A stretch of DNA of 64,000 bases from Isoetes taiwanensis. Lineage: Eukaryota; Streptophyta; Lycopodiopsida; Isoetales; Isoetaceae. The notes beneath the pieces were generated by a model. That model ran no database searches, had not been told where the DNA came from, and saw nothing but the letters and a program-made list of their open reading frames with translations. The DNA is taken from positions 2,356,001-2,420,000 of the forward strand of contig JAJEKV010000103.1 of NCBI GenBank assembly GCA_021234155.1, read 5' to 3'. Of this stretch, positions 24,056 through 35,939 are shown one piece after another; position 1 is the stretch's first letter, and each line of letters starts with the position of its first letter. A program made the position numbers and the translations under genes.

Positions 24056-24068
24056 GGCTCTGATACCA
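24056..24068 (-). other. Primer-binding site of Copia B
   Basis: TGGTATCAGAGCC on the minus strand, one base from the LTR end (plus-strand TGTAAGATTC at 24070). Confidence 0.85.
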
Positions 24069-24069
24069 C

Positions 24070-24395
24070 TGTAAGATTCTAGGATTTGCCTCAGCAACAT
24101 CAGCAGAACAATTCCAGCAATTACCTGCATCCCCGAGTCTCCTCCGACAGCCCAATCCGTGTGAAGACTGGGATGGTTCAATCCGGCAGTCCTCCAGACT
24201 GTTCCATTCAGCCTAATTCTGCAGGCCAGGCAGACGATCTCCACAGAATCCGATCTCCTCGGATCAATCCTCCAATCTGACCTCTCGCTTCTCTCCCTTC
24301 CGTGATTCCCCTTTTTCCCTTTTCTTTCTTTTCGGCCTCTCTCTCCAACTCACCTGCCACATCATCACATACACACTCACCCCGCGTTTTGGTCC
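24070..24395 (-). repeat. Copia B 5' LTR (outer end approximate)
   Basis: It starts next to the PBS with TGTAAGATTC on the plus strand (element end ...CTTACA). The outer end is placed at TTTTGGTCCA near 24,395 because that gives TG...CA ends. No partner LTR of this type is present in the window, so this border is a guess. Confidence 0.55.
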
Positions 24396-24472
24396 ACTGT
24401 TGAAAAGTATAGTTTTCTTAGGTCCACATGTTCTTTATTCAGAGATTTCAACATGTAGATCTGTGGAGGTGT

Positions 24473-24895
24473 GGTTTTAGTAACTAATGGTGTTGTTTTT
24501 TAAGTGGACAAGGAACGTCCACTGTTATTTTTTTAAGGAGCTGTGGTTTTTGTTTTTTTAGGACTTGTGGTTTTTTAAGGAGGTATGTTTTTTGTTAAAG
24601 GAACTGTGGTTTTTTCTTTTGAGGTAGTGGTGTTTTTAAGGAGGTGTAGTTTTTGAAGGTGTGGTTTATAAGTAAGTGTAGTTTTTTTTTAAGAAGTCGT
24701 GGTTTTTTTTTTTTTAGGACGTGTGGTTTTTTAAGGAGGTATGTTTTTTGTTAAAGGAACTATGGTTTTTTCTTTTGAGGTGGTGATGTTTCTAAGGAGG
24801 TGTAGTATTTGGAGGTGCGGTTTATAAGTAATGTTTTTAAGGAGGTTTTTCTAAAGGATGTATGGTTCTCTAAAGGGGTGTGGTATTTTAAGGTT
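24473..24895. repeat. Degenerate tandem repeat, GTGGTTTTTTAAGGAGGT type
   Basis: A stretch of about 420 bp is built from imperfect copies of GTGGTTTTTTAAGGAGG with TTTTTGTTAAAGGAACT variants. A block of about 170 bp is itself duplicated (24,560-24,660 and 24,720-24,830). Extremely strand-asymmetric, almost free of C on the plus strand. Confidence 0.75.
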
Positions 24896-25100
24896 CTTTA
24901 TAGCCAATTTTGTAAGCATCATTATACAATCATTGCATTGCTCCCATCCATATGACACCCCATAAAGTATTCATGTTGCCATTATATGCCATGTGTAAAA
25001 ATGCAATATCTCATCTATTGTCCCTCTACTCCTCATGCTTATAGAAAACTAGAATACAGAGGCATTACGAAGATCCCAAAATTGAATTGAACTGAACAAC

Positions 25101-25333
<233 letters not shown>

Positions 25334-25679
25334 TGCTCTTTTATGCCTCAAATCCATTTTTTGAGGATATGCACATGATCTCAAGTCCATTCAGACTTGC
25401 AGGAGTTGAAACCACATGACAAAAACCTTATAGAAATAAGGATTCAAAAAATTGTTTGTTGGTTCTTTCTTACAGTTCATTGAGAGAAAAATATATCCAA
25501 TTTCTCTCCATCACCTTAGTTCTAAATCAAGCCAAAATTCTTTCCACATATTCGTACATGTTTTCCCTGATAGCCATTTCAAATATCACCTTAAAATGTT
25601 AAAAAAACACTCAAGATATCATCATTTAAGTGTACATACCTTTTTCTGGCATAGGGATGTGGAATGGCCAATTTTCTTG

Positions 25680-27990
25680 TCCACTTGGCTCAAACATGCC
25701 ACCAAGGTGGCTCAAACATGCCACCAACCAAGGTGGCTCAAACATGCACCAAGGTGGCTCCAACATGCCAAGTTGGCGCAAACATGCCACGTAGGCTCCC
25801 ACCATGCCATCTAGGCTCAAAGATGCCAAGGTGGCTCACAACATGCCACCTAGGCTCAAACATGCCAAGGTGGCTCAAACATGCCACCTAGGCTCCAACA
25901 TGCCACCTATCCAACATGCCACCATGGCTCTAACATGCTACCTAGGCTCTAACAATCCACCTAGGCTCTAACATGCCAAGGTGGCTCAAACATGCCACAT
26001 GGGCTCCAACATGCCAAGGTGGATCAAACATGCCAATGGGCTCCAACATGTCACCTAGGCTCCAACATGCCAAGGTGGCTCAAACATGCCACCTAAGCTC
26101 CAACATGCCACCTGGGCTCAAACATGCCACCTAGGCTCAAACATGCCAAGGTGGCTCAAACATGCCACGTGGGCTCCAACATGCCAAGGTGGCTCAACCA
26201 TGCCACCTCGAGCCCAACATGCCACCTAGGCTCTAACACGCCACATAAAATCCAACATGCCACCTAGACTCCAATATGCCACCTACCCCCAACATGCCAC
26301 CTAGGCTCCAACATGCCAAGGCGGCTCAAACATGCCACCTAGGCTCTGATATGCCAAGGTGGCTCGAACATGCCACATAGGCTCCAATATGCCACCTAAG
26401 CTCTAACATGCTAAGGTGGCTCAAAACATGCCACCTAGACTCCAACATGCCACATAGGCTCCAACATGCCAAGGTGGCTCCAACATGCCACCTAGGCTCC
26501 AACATGCCGCCTAGGCTCAAACATGCCAAGGTGGGTCGAACATGCCAAGGTGGCTCCAACATGCCACCTAGGCTCCAACATGCCAACGTGGCTCAAACAT
26601 GCCACTTAGGCTCCAACATGCCAAGCTGGCTCAAACATGCCATGCGGGCTCCAACATGCCACATAAGCTCAAGCATGCCAAGGTGGCTCAAACATGCCAA
26701 GGTGGATCTAACATGCCACCTAAGCTCCAACATGCCAAGGTGGCTCAAACATGCCACCTAGGCTCCAACATGCCAAGGTGGCTCGAACATGGCAAGGTGG
26801 CTCAAACATGCCACCTAGGCTCCAACATGCCATCTAGGCTCAAACATGCCAAGGTGGCTAAAAAAGGCCACGCGGGCTCAAACATGGCAAGGTGGCTCAA
26901 ACATGCCACCTAGGCTCAAACATGCTAAGGTGGCTCACAACATGCCACGTGAGGCTCCAACATGCCAAGGCCAACATGCCACCTTGGCTCAAACATGCCA
27001 AGGTGGCGCAAACAAGCCAAGATGGCTCAAACATGCCACGCGGGCTCCAACATGCCACATAGGCTCCAACATGCCAAGGTGGGTCAAACATGCCACGTGG
27101 ACTCCATAATGCCACGTGGGCTCCAACATGCCAAGGTGGCTCCAACATGCCACCTAGGCTCAAACATGCCAGGTGGCTCAAACATGCCAAAGGTGGCTCA
27201 AACATGCCACCTAGGCTCCAACATGCCACCTAGACTCCAATATGCCAAGGTGGATCAAACATGCCACGTGGACTCCATAATGCCACGTGGGCTCCAACAT
27301 GGCACCTAGGCTCCAACATGCCACCTAGGCTCAAACATGCCAGGTGGCTCAAACATGCCAAGATGGGCTCAAACATGCCACCTAGGCTCCAACATGCCAA
27401 GGAGGCTCAAACATGCCACATGGACTCCTTAATGCCACGTGGGCTCCAACATGCCAAGGTGGCAAAAACATGCCACCTAGGCTTCAACATGCAAAGGTGG
27501 CTCAAACATGCCACGCTGGGCTCCAACATGCCACCTAGGCTCCAACATGCCAAGTTGGCTCAAACGTGGCAAGGTGGCTCCAACATGCCACCTAGGCTCA
27601 AACATGCCAAGGTGGCTCAAACATGCCACCTAGACTCCAACATGCCACCTTGGCTCTAACATGCCAAGGTGGCTCAAACAAGCCAAGATGGCTCAAACAT
27701 GCCACATAGGCTCCAACATGCCATGTGGGCTCCAACATGACAAGGTGGCTCAAACATGCCACCTAGGCTCAAACATGCCAAGGTGGCTCAAACATGCCAA
27801 GGTGGCTCCAACATGCCATCTAGGCTCAAACATGCCAAGGTGGCTCGAACATGCCACCTAGGCTCAAACATGCCGCTGTGGCTCCAACATGCCACCACGC
27901 TGGCCCAACATGCCATCTAGGCTCCAACATGCCAAGGTGTCTCAAGCATGCCACCTAGGCTCAAGCATGCCACCTAGGCACTCCAAGTGG
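25680..27990. repeat. 19-bp satellite array, left arm of a giant palindrome
   Basis: About 2.3 kb of head-to-tail 19-bp units of two main kinds, CATGCCAAGGTGGCTCAAA and CATGCCACCTAGGCTCCAA, in irregular alternation with many point changes. Longer periods also appear: a block with CCACGTGGACTCCATAATGCC recurs at about 27,085, 27,255 and 27,410. Long open frames (up to about 130 codons) arise because the units contain no stop in any frame; they are not genes. Confidence 0.95.
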
Positions 27991-30389
27991 TGACATGGCA
28001 TGCCAAGTAATCAAGGTCAAGTTTTGACTAGGCCAAAAATGAAAAGATGTCCATCTTTGGTCTTTTCATTAAGTGATGTTGGCAAATTTTGGGTGACATG
28101 GCTAGATGATGGTGACATGGATATGATGACTAGGATTTTATGCAAGAAATATGATAACCTTCCAAATTTTGGTAGAGGAATTTGGCAAGGGATAGAATAG
28201 AAGAAGAAGAAGAAGAAGAGATTTTAGAATAGAGGGATCTTGACATGTGAACTTTACAACACACCTGGATGGGTCCTGCCCCCACCACTTTACACATTTG
28301 AAGTGGGTCCTTCCCCCACCAACTTTCAAACAACGAGGTGTTGAACCCGTGACCTTGGGTATGGCGTTTAACGCCTTACCGTGAGGGACAAGAGGGATCT
28401 TGAAGAACTTAAAGATGGACCCTTTCCCAAATCAAACCAAGGGCCAGGGACTTTTTGGCTTCCTCACCGAGGGGAGAGGCCGGACCCAAGAGATGGACCT
28501 CCGAAAGATTGCCGAGGTGACCTTTCTGCTCGCTCCTCCCGGGAGGGTAAATGCCGGTGCTCCCACTCCCGAGCTCGGGTTCCCTATCCAAACCGTTGAA
28601 TTCTCCGTTCAACTAACCTGCTTTGAGCACGTTCAAAAAAATCCAAGATCGGGTCCAAGAGAATTTATCAAACCGCACGACGCGTCTGCGGTCGACACAG
28701 ACACCCAAGTGTTTTGTCGTTCGGGCATACAAAGCTCGGGAATGATAATTCGACTTTGCCATGCCATCCCGAAGCGGCAAAATTACCCTAGGGACCAAGT
28801 TATACAATCATTTTTTTGCAACGAAAAACACGAACCCTCTACATGGCGATTCTCGCGCCCAACTCTTAGACCAATTGACTGAACATATTGGACATGAGCT
28901 ACTTTGGCTTCTTGGAAAAGGGGTAGTCTTCATCCAGAAACTTGGTCTCCAAGGTAATGTCAACGATTTGAGTCCATTGGCGAGTCAGTTCCACGGTTAA
29001 AGGTGGGGAAAGTTGCCCGTCCCGTGGCGGGGTTCTTAGGAGAGGACCTTTGGGGCGAACTGCTTCTAGAAGGTTTTAAAGGTCTATCTTCTGGCATCAA
29101 CACCTTCCCTCTATGTGATGACATTGTGCAAGATCCTGGTCGAATCTGACTAGGATATAGCCTCCAAAACGTAAACCCTGTGTGTTGCTAGGTTATTGAA
29201 GGGTTTACGTTATGGGGGTCGAGTTTTAGTCGGTTGCACTTGGGACATGGTTGAGAAGCTGCAATTGAAAACATGAAGCAATAGGAACTGATGGAATGGG
29301 GTTTGGACTTATCCTCCTCCCAGTGTGGCATTTCGAAGTCAAGAGCGCCTTTTGTAGTAGCAAAATTGTTTGGGATCATTCGGGATGGACAATAGATGCA
29401 AACTCTATTATTTCAGTTGCCATGGCTCCGCATATGTGTTTAGCAAAGGTGCACCTAGCTATCCAAGAAAACGACCACGTTTTAGCCTCCGAAACATAAA
29501 CCCTATGTGTTGCTAGATTATTGTAGGGTTTACATTTTGGAGGCCAAAACGTGGTCGTTTTCTTAGATAACTAGGTGCACCTTTTCTAAACATGCATATA
29601 GAGCCATGGCAACTGAAATAACAGAGTTTGGATCTATTGGCCATCCCGAATGATCCCAAACAATTTTGCTACTGCAAAAGGTGCTCTTGACTTCTAATTG
29701 CCACACTGGGAGGAGGATAACTCCAAACCCCATTCCATCAGTTCCTATTGCTTCATGTTTTCAATTGCAGCTTCTCAACTATGTCCCAAGTGCAACCGAC
29801 TAAAACTCGACCCCCATAATAGAAACCCTTCAATAACCTAGCAACACAATGTGGTTTACGTCGGAGGCTATATCCTAGTCAGATTCGACTAGGATCTTGC
29901 ATAATGTCATCACGTAGAGGGAGGGTAATGAGGCCAGAAGACGGACCTTTAAAACCTTCCCGAAGCAGTTCGCCACAAAGGTCCTCTTCGGAAGAACCCT
30001 GGCCACGGACGTGCAACTTTCCCACTCCAGAACTGTGAACTGACTCTGCCAATGGACTCAAAACGTTGACATTACCCTGGAGACCAAGTTTCGTGGGCAG
30101 AAGACTACCCCTTTTCCAAGAAGCGCCAAAGTAGCTCATGTCCAACATGTTCGTATTCAATTGGTCTAAGAGATGGCTGCAGAATACTGCTATGTAGAGG
30201 GTTGCAGGTTTCTCTCGCTGCCAAAAATGACCGCGGTAACTTGGTCCCTAGGGTAATTTCGGCTGCTCGATGGCATGGCAAAGTCTAATCTCCATTCCAT
30301 AGCCTTTGTACTACCCTAACGACAAAAAACGCCTCTACCAAAAATTCCAAAGGTTATCATATTTCTTGCATGAAGTCCTAGTCATCATG
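27991..30389. mobile_element. Unique inner arms of the giant palindrome
   Basis: The two halves are inverted copies centred near 29,515. Landmarks pair as follows: 28,124-28,176 with 30,332-30,390; 28,731-28,800 with 30,240-30,310; 28,880-28,930 with 30,085-30,140; 29,150-29,215 with 29,800-29,885; and the central hairpin 29,480-29,545. Substitutions between halves are common, so the structure is old or diverging. No transposase or other protein was recognised. With the flanking satellite arms this resembles Foldback transposons, whose long inverted repeats consist of short tandem units. Confidence 0.75.
28177..28709. other. About 530-bp segment present in only one half of the palindrome
   Basis: The left half carries this extra piece between ...GGTAGAGG and TGTTTTGTCGTT. 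In the right half the corresponding sequences adjoin directly (near 30,325-30,335). It includes (GAA)n and a run of G+C-rich text (28,440-28,700). It is either an insertion in the left half or a deletion in the right half; no target-site duplication was recognised. Confidence 0.65.
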
Positions 30390-32850
30390 CCCACATGGCA
30401 TGTTTGAGCCACCTTGGCATTTTCGAGCCATCTTGGCATGTTGGAGCCTAGGTGGCATGTTGGAGCCGGCTTGGCATGTTTGAGCCACCTTGGCATGTTT
30501 GAGCCTAGGTGGCATGTTGGTGCCTAGGTGGCATGACCTTGGCATGTTGGAGCCTAGGTGGCATGTTGGGAGCCCACGTGGCATGTTTGAGCCACCTTGG
30601 CATGTTGGAGCTTAGGTAGCATGTTGGAGCCCACTTGGCATGTTTGAGCCACCTTGGCATTTTTGAGCCACCTTGGCATGTTGGAGCCTAGTTGGCATGT
30701 TGGAGCCACCTTGGCATGTTTGAGCCACCTTGGCATGTTTGAGCCTAGGTGGCATGTTTGTGCCTAGGTGGCATCACCTTGGCATGTTGGAGTCTAGGTG
30801 GCATGTTGGAGCCTGCATGGCATGTTTGAGCCACCTTGGCATGTTTGAGCCGAGTGGCATGTTTGAGCCCACATGGCATGTTTGAGCCACCTTGGCATGT
30901 TAGGGCCTAGGTGGTATGTTTGAGCCACCTTGGCATGTTTGAGCCTAGTGGCATGTTGGAGCCACCTTGGAATGTTAGAGCCTAGGTGGCATGTTGGAGC
31001 CCACATGGCATGTTTGAGCCACCTTGGCATGTTAGAGCCTAGGTGGCATGTTGAGCCACCTTGGCATGTGGAGTCTAGGTGGCATGTTTGAGCCACCTTG
31101 GCATGTTGGAGCCTAGGTGGCGGTTTGAGCCACCTTGGCACGCTGGAGCCCACGCGGCATGGTTGAGCCATCTTGGTGATGTTTGAGCCACCTTGGACCT
31201 GTTGGAGCCTAGGTGGCATGTTGGAGCCCACGTGGCATGTTTGGCGACAATCGCGGGCATGTTTGAGCCCACATGGCATGTTTGAGCAAACTAGGTGGCA
31301 TGTTGGACCCCACGTGGCATGTTTGAGCCACCTAGGCGTGTTGGAGCCTAGGTGGCATGTTGGAGCCGCGTTGGCATGTTTGAGACACCTTGGCATGTTT
31401 GAGCCTAGGTGGCATGTTTGAGCCACCTTGGCATGTTGGAGCCTAGGTGGCATGTTTGAGACACCTTGGCATGTTTGAGACATCCCGGTCATGTTGGAGC
31501 CCACGTGGCATGTTGGAGCCAACTAGGTGGCATGTTAGAGCCCACGTGGCATGTTTGAGCCACCTTGGCATGTTGGAGCTTAGGTAGCATGTTGGAGCCC
31601 ACATGGCATGTTTGAGCCACCTTGGCATTTTTGAGCCACCTTGGCATGTTGGAGCCTAGGTGGCATGTTGGAGCCACCTTGGCATGTTTGAGGCACCTTG
31701 GCATGTTTGAGCCTAGGTGGCATGTTGGTGCCTAGGTGGCATCACCTTGGCATGTTGGAGTCTAGGTGGCATGTTGGAGCCTCCATGGCATGTTTGAGCC
31801 ACCTTGGCATGTTTGAGCCGAAAGTGGCATGTTTGAGCCCACTTGGCATGTTTGAGCCACCTTGGCATGTTAGGGCCTAGGTGGTATGTTTGAGCCACCT
31901 TGGCATGTTTGAGCCTAGTGGCATGTTGGAGCCACCTTGGAATGTTAGAGCCTAGGTGGCATGTTGGAGCCCACATGGCATATTTGAGCCACCTTGGCAT
32001 GTTAGAGCCTAGGTGGCATGTTGAGCCACCTTGGCATGTGGAGTCTAGGTGGCATGTTTGAGCCACCTTGCATGTTGGAGCCTAGGTGGCGTGTTTGAGC
32101 CACCTTGGCACGTTGGAGCCCACGTGGCATGGTTGAGCCACCTTGGCATGTTTGAGCCACCTTGGCCTGTTGGAGCCTAGGTGGCATGTTTGCGACACCG
32201 TGGCATGTTTGAGCCAACATGGCATGTTTGAGCAAACTAGGTGGCATGTTGGACCCCACGCGGGCATGTTTGAGCCACTTAGGCGTGTTGGAGCCTAGGT
32301 GGCATGTTGGAGCCCCGCTGGCATGTTTGAGACACCTTGGCATGTTTGAGCCTAGGTGGCATGTTTGAGCCACCTTGGCATGTTGGAGCCTAGGTGGCAT
32401 GTTTGAGACACCTTGGCATGTTTGAGACACCCCGTCATGTTGGAGCCCACGTGGCATGTTGGAGCCAACTAGGTGGCATGTTAGAGCCCACGTGGCATGT
32501 TTGAGCCACCTTGGCATGTTGGAGCCTAGTTGGCATGTTGGAACCCATGTGGGATGTTTGTGCCACCTTGGAATGTTGGAGCCTCGGTGGCATTTTGGTG
32601 CCTAAATGTCATTTCGGAGCATAGGTGGCATGTTTGAGCCACCTTGGCATGTTTGAGCCTAGGTGGCATGTTGGACTAGATGGCATGTTTGAGCCACCTT
32701 GGCATGCTGGAGCCTAGGTGGCATGGTGGAGCCCACGTGGCATGTTTGAGCCATCTTGGCATGTTGGAGCACGCGTGGCATGTTAGATCTTGCATGGCAT
32801 ATTAGAGCCCGCGTGGCATGCTGGAGCCAAGCAGGTGGCATGATGGATTC
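30390..32850. repeat. 19-bp satellite array, right arm in opposite orientation
   Basis: About 2.45 kb of the same 19-bp units as 25680-27990 but reverse-complemented (GAGCCACCTTGGCATGTTT and GAGCCTAGGTGGCATGTTG). A higher-order copy of about 965 bp is visible: 30,540-31,500 is closely repeated at 31,505-32,480, including rare variants such as GTTTGAGCAAACTAGGTGGC. Open frames up to about 240 codons on the minus strand are repeat artefacts with a 19-residue peptide period. Confidence 0.95.
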
Positions 32851-33314
32851 AACCATAAAAATGATCATATGAATTAAACCATTAAAAAATATTTTATATA
32901 GCCAAGATGGACGGCTAAGATCTTGATCCCCGTCCTATTATATTATTGGCCCTTAAAATGACAGCTGTGATTCATGATGATCAACGGCCAGGATGTTGAT
33001 CCGGGTCCTCTCCTTTCATTGGCTCTAGCAGGACTGAGATTAATGCATTTCCCTCCATTGGCTATGGCGGAGCTCCTTGGCTATGAGAATGCGCCATGTA
33101 TTTTCTCTTTCCCTCCCTTAGCTATGGCGATGTCGGAGCTCTTTTGCTATGTTGATGGTGGCGCTCCTTCCGATTATGGCTTGCAGCGACATGAAGGAGG
33201 AAGATTACGGTTATGAAGGAGAAAGATTTCTGGTTATTAACTCAATCTTAGACTAAATAGATCTTCTGTTTCATAGATTAACAAAAACTGATGCATGTAT
33301 AACTATCGCAGGTG

Positions 33315-33440
33315 AGTTCATGGGCACGACCTCCTTTTTGCCAATTTTGTCTCCCAAGGCATGACAGCCCAAGACCTTTTGCGAGGAGCCAACTTTGCAT
33401 CCGCAGGAGCGTGCATTTTGGCGGATCATGGGAAGCATAT
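33315..33440 (+). pseudogene. GDSL esterase/lipase exon remnant
   Basis: The frames FLPILSPKA and, one base shifted, MTAQDLLRGANFASAGA resemble the region of plant GDSL lipases with 'LLRG.NFASAGAG'. A GT donor (TTTGTAAGAT) follows where an intron is plausible. A frameshift separates the two pieces and no catalytic GDS or DxxH block was found nearby. It directly follows the satellite palindrome. Confidence 0.4.
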
Positions 33441-34377
33441 TTGTAAGATCCGGGATCTAGCTCTTTGGGTTTGTTTGTTAGGAGGATTTCGTGATGACCT
33501 TTTTAAAAAAATGCCGGCAGTTGAGAAGATTAATCCATACCGAACAGTTTACTCTGCTCCAACGTTACCAAAACAACTCCGGCATCTATTGTGGGTCCCC
33601 TACCTGCAAAGAAATAATGTTGTCGTTATCGCTAGCGAGCCAGAAAGCAAAATACACGGGCTTCAGAGGTTAGATGCAAAGGAAGAGAAAAAATCGATTT
33701 TTTTTGTACTCCATTCACGGCTTTTACTCGGTGAGGTAAAAGCTTCTATTCTATTTCTCTTTTCTTTATTTTTGCTTTAGATGCTCACCTGCTCTATTAA
33801 AACAAAATGCTCTATTATCAATGGAGTTAGAGTTTTGAACTTGCGGCTTGCGGCTATTCTCAAGATGCATGTCACAGAAGCTTGACTTCAGAGCTCTGGC
33901 TTCATCTTACTTCTTATTTGGCAATATGCTAAAAGTCTGCTGATTGAAAACTAGTTTCAAATCCGTGGATATACAGAAACAGAGTATTACTTCTTCGTCA
34001 AATCCAATTTGTGTGCTTTCTCGGCATTCAATAGCATTGCTGCAACCTTGTGCTGAAAACTTATTCTATTATGTTGTTAAAGGTAGGATCTAGATACAGT
34101 AGCAGTTAAGCTATGATATCATTAATGGCTTTGTACAAAATAAAATAATTCATTTCTTAACTTCAGCTGTGTAGAGTTTATGGTTTGCTTCTGTTCTAAA
34201 TTTTTGTGCATCATTTTCATCCAATCTCATGGTTATAATGACAGGGAAGCATTTACACTTCATGATCCATAAGAGAATAAACATCAATATTCAATTCCCA
34301 CAAGAGAATAAACAATATATTTATCTTAAATGTGATCATATTAATTTTTTAATTGTGGTAAATATGAATTTTTTATT

Positions 34378-34600
34378 TGTATGTATACCACGTGTCAATA
34401 TATGATTCGTTAGAAGTTATATTAGAAACAACACCTCCTTGTTTTTCTTGTTTTTCTATATGTGATAATAATGGTTTTTATTTGAAAAGTAAGCCACGCG
34501 GTCGATATTTGATTAGTTAAAATAACATTTTATTATTTATAAAATACGCCACGTGTCAATATTTTATTAGCTAAAGATAACTAAAAACAACACCTAGTTT
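34378..34600. repeat. Degenerate repeats with CCACGTGTCAATAT motif
   Basis: Three spaced, imperfect copies (about 34,390, 34,495 and 34,549) of a block containing CCACGTGTCAATAT..GATTAGTTA and AACAACACCT, in strongly A+T-rich DNA. Probably MITE-like or a decayed tandem repeat. Confidence 0.45.
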
Positions 34601-35089
34601 TTTATATGTGTTATTATAACTTTTTTACATGTCCTTAATTTAAAAAAACAATACTTAATGGCATAAAAAATAATAGCAAGACTTCAATAACACATGTGGT
34701 ACTTTGTTAAATAACATGTAACTATTTTGAAAAACAATCTTACTTTCATGTTGTAATTTAGTTTTTCACGTGTGGTAATATCGAGATTCACGATATAATT
34801 TGAACATAAACAACGTATAGTTCCACGAAAAAAAATACATGTTGACAAAAAATCATAAAAACTATGTCAATTTTTTCTACGCATGGATTTTTCTGCCAAA
34901 AGACCACCGTGGGAAATTTCTGCCAAAAAACCACTGTCCCTTTGTGCAAATCCGGATAAACGGGCCACGTGGACTTTTGGGGCCATTTTGGTGTTGTTTT
35001 TGGCATAAAACAACACTTCCGTACAACTAAAAAACAACTGTGGACCAAAAATTGGGGTCAGTGTGATATCTTCCACTTCATTGGTGTGT

Positions 35090-35935
35090 GCAGGCTGTCA
35101 TGTTCCTACAAATAAATGTCAAGAGCCTAAAACCATTTCTAATTGGCACGCTACAACTTTGCTTTCTACAGTGTATAAGATCTTTGCTAAGGCCTTGACA
35201 GAGAAAGTGGGGGATATTTCGGCAAAGTCTATCTCCTCTACACAATAAAGCTTTTTGCCTAAGCATTGTATTCTTGATAATGTGGCTACAGTTTATGCGG
35301 GGATGTCCCAGTGCATCTAAAAAAGGTCAACACATTGTTTACTTTAAATTGGATTTTGCTTAAGCCTGTTAAGATGCGGATTAGAACTTCTTGCAAAAAC
35401 GTCCTCTGGCATAGAGATTTGAAGAGTTGTTTATCAAAGATGTTATGAACCTCCATCTACTTACTCGGTCTATTGTATTTTTTCAAGGAGAACCTTCGAC
35501 TTTGTTTCATGTTCGGTAGAGGAGATCGCCAGGAATGTTCCCTTGCTCTATTATTGTTCATTATTGTGGCAGATGTAATCCACGGCTTGACTATAGAGGA
35601 TGGATCTCAAGAAGTTTGTAATCAATAAGCCAATAACATATTTCTCTTTCTAATGGCTGAGGATGATAATCTTTATAATGCTAAGTATTTGCTAGACTCT
35701 TTCTCACTGGCATTCTCACAGTTGATGCTTGGTATATGGCTAATCACTTATTGCCTCGGGATGTTTTTTCAGACTAAGTTCATGCTATCAATATGGGACA
35801 GAGCTATTTGATAAATGTCGGATAATAGTCTGCCAGCGACTCCTTCACAATCTATTGATGTGTCTATTTGGATTGGTCCCCAAATTGTTAATGCACAACA
35901 TCTTGTGCATTCTTTACATCAGAAGCTAGTCTATG
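35090..35935 (+). pseudogene. LINE reverse transcriptase remnant
   Basis: The plus strand shows successive, frame-broken pieces of a non-LTR reverse transcriptase: EPKTISNWHATTLLSTVYKI and FAKALTEKV near 35,120-35,210, LLFIIVADVIHGLTIE near 35,550-35,600, and LFLMAEDDNLYNAKYLLDSF near 35,650-35,700. The catalytic FADD region is damaged. It ends near 35,940 where LTR-like sequence starts. Confidence 0.65.
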
Positions 35936-35939
35936 TTGA

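Noticed and set aside
26962-27309. Long ORFs in the satellite arrays as protein genes
   Set aside because: They have a fixed 19-residue period derived from the 19-bp unit and occur on both strands; they follow from stop-free repeats.
25690-27980. CRISPR-like array
   Set aside because: Units are contiguous 19-mers without unique spacers, and the setting is plant nuclear DNA.
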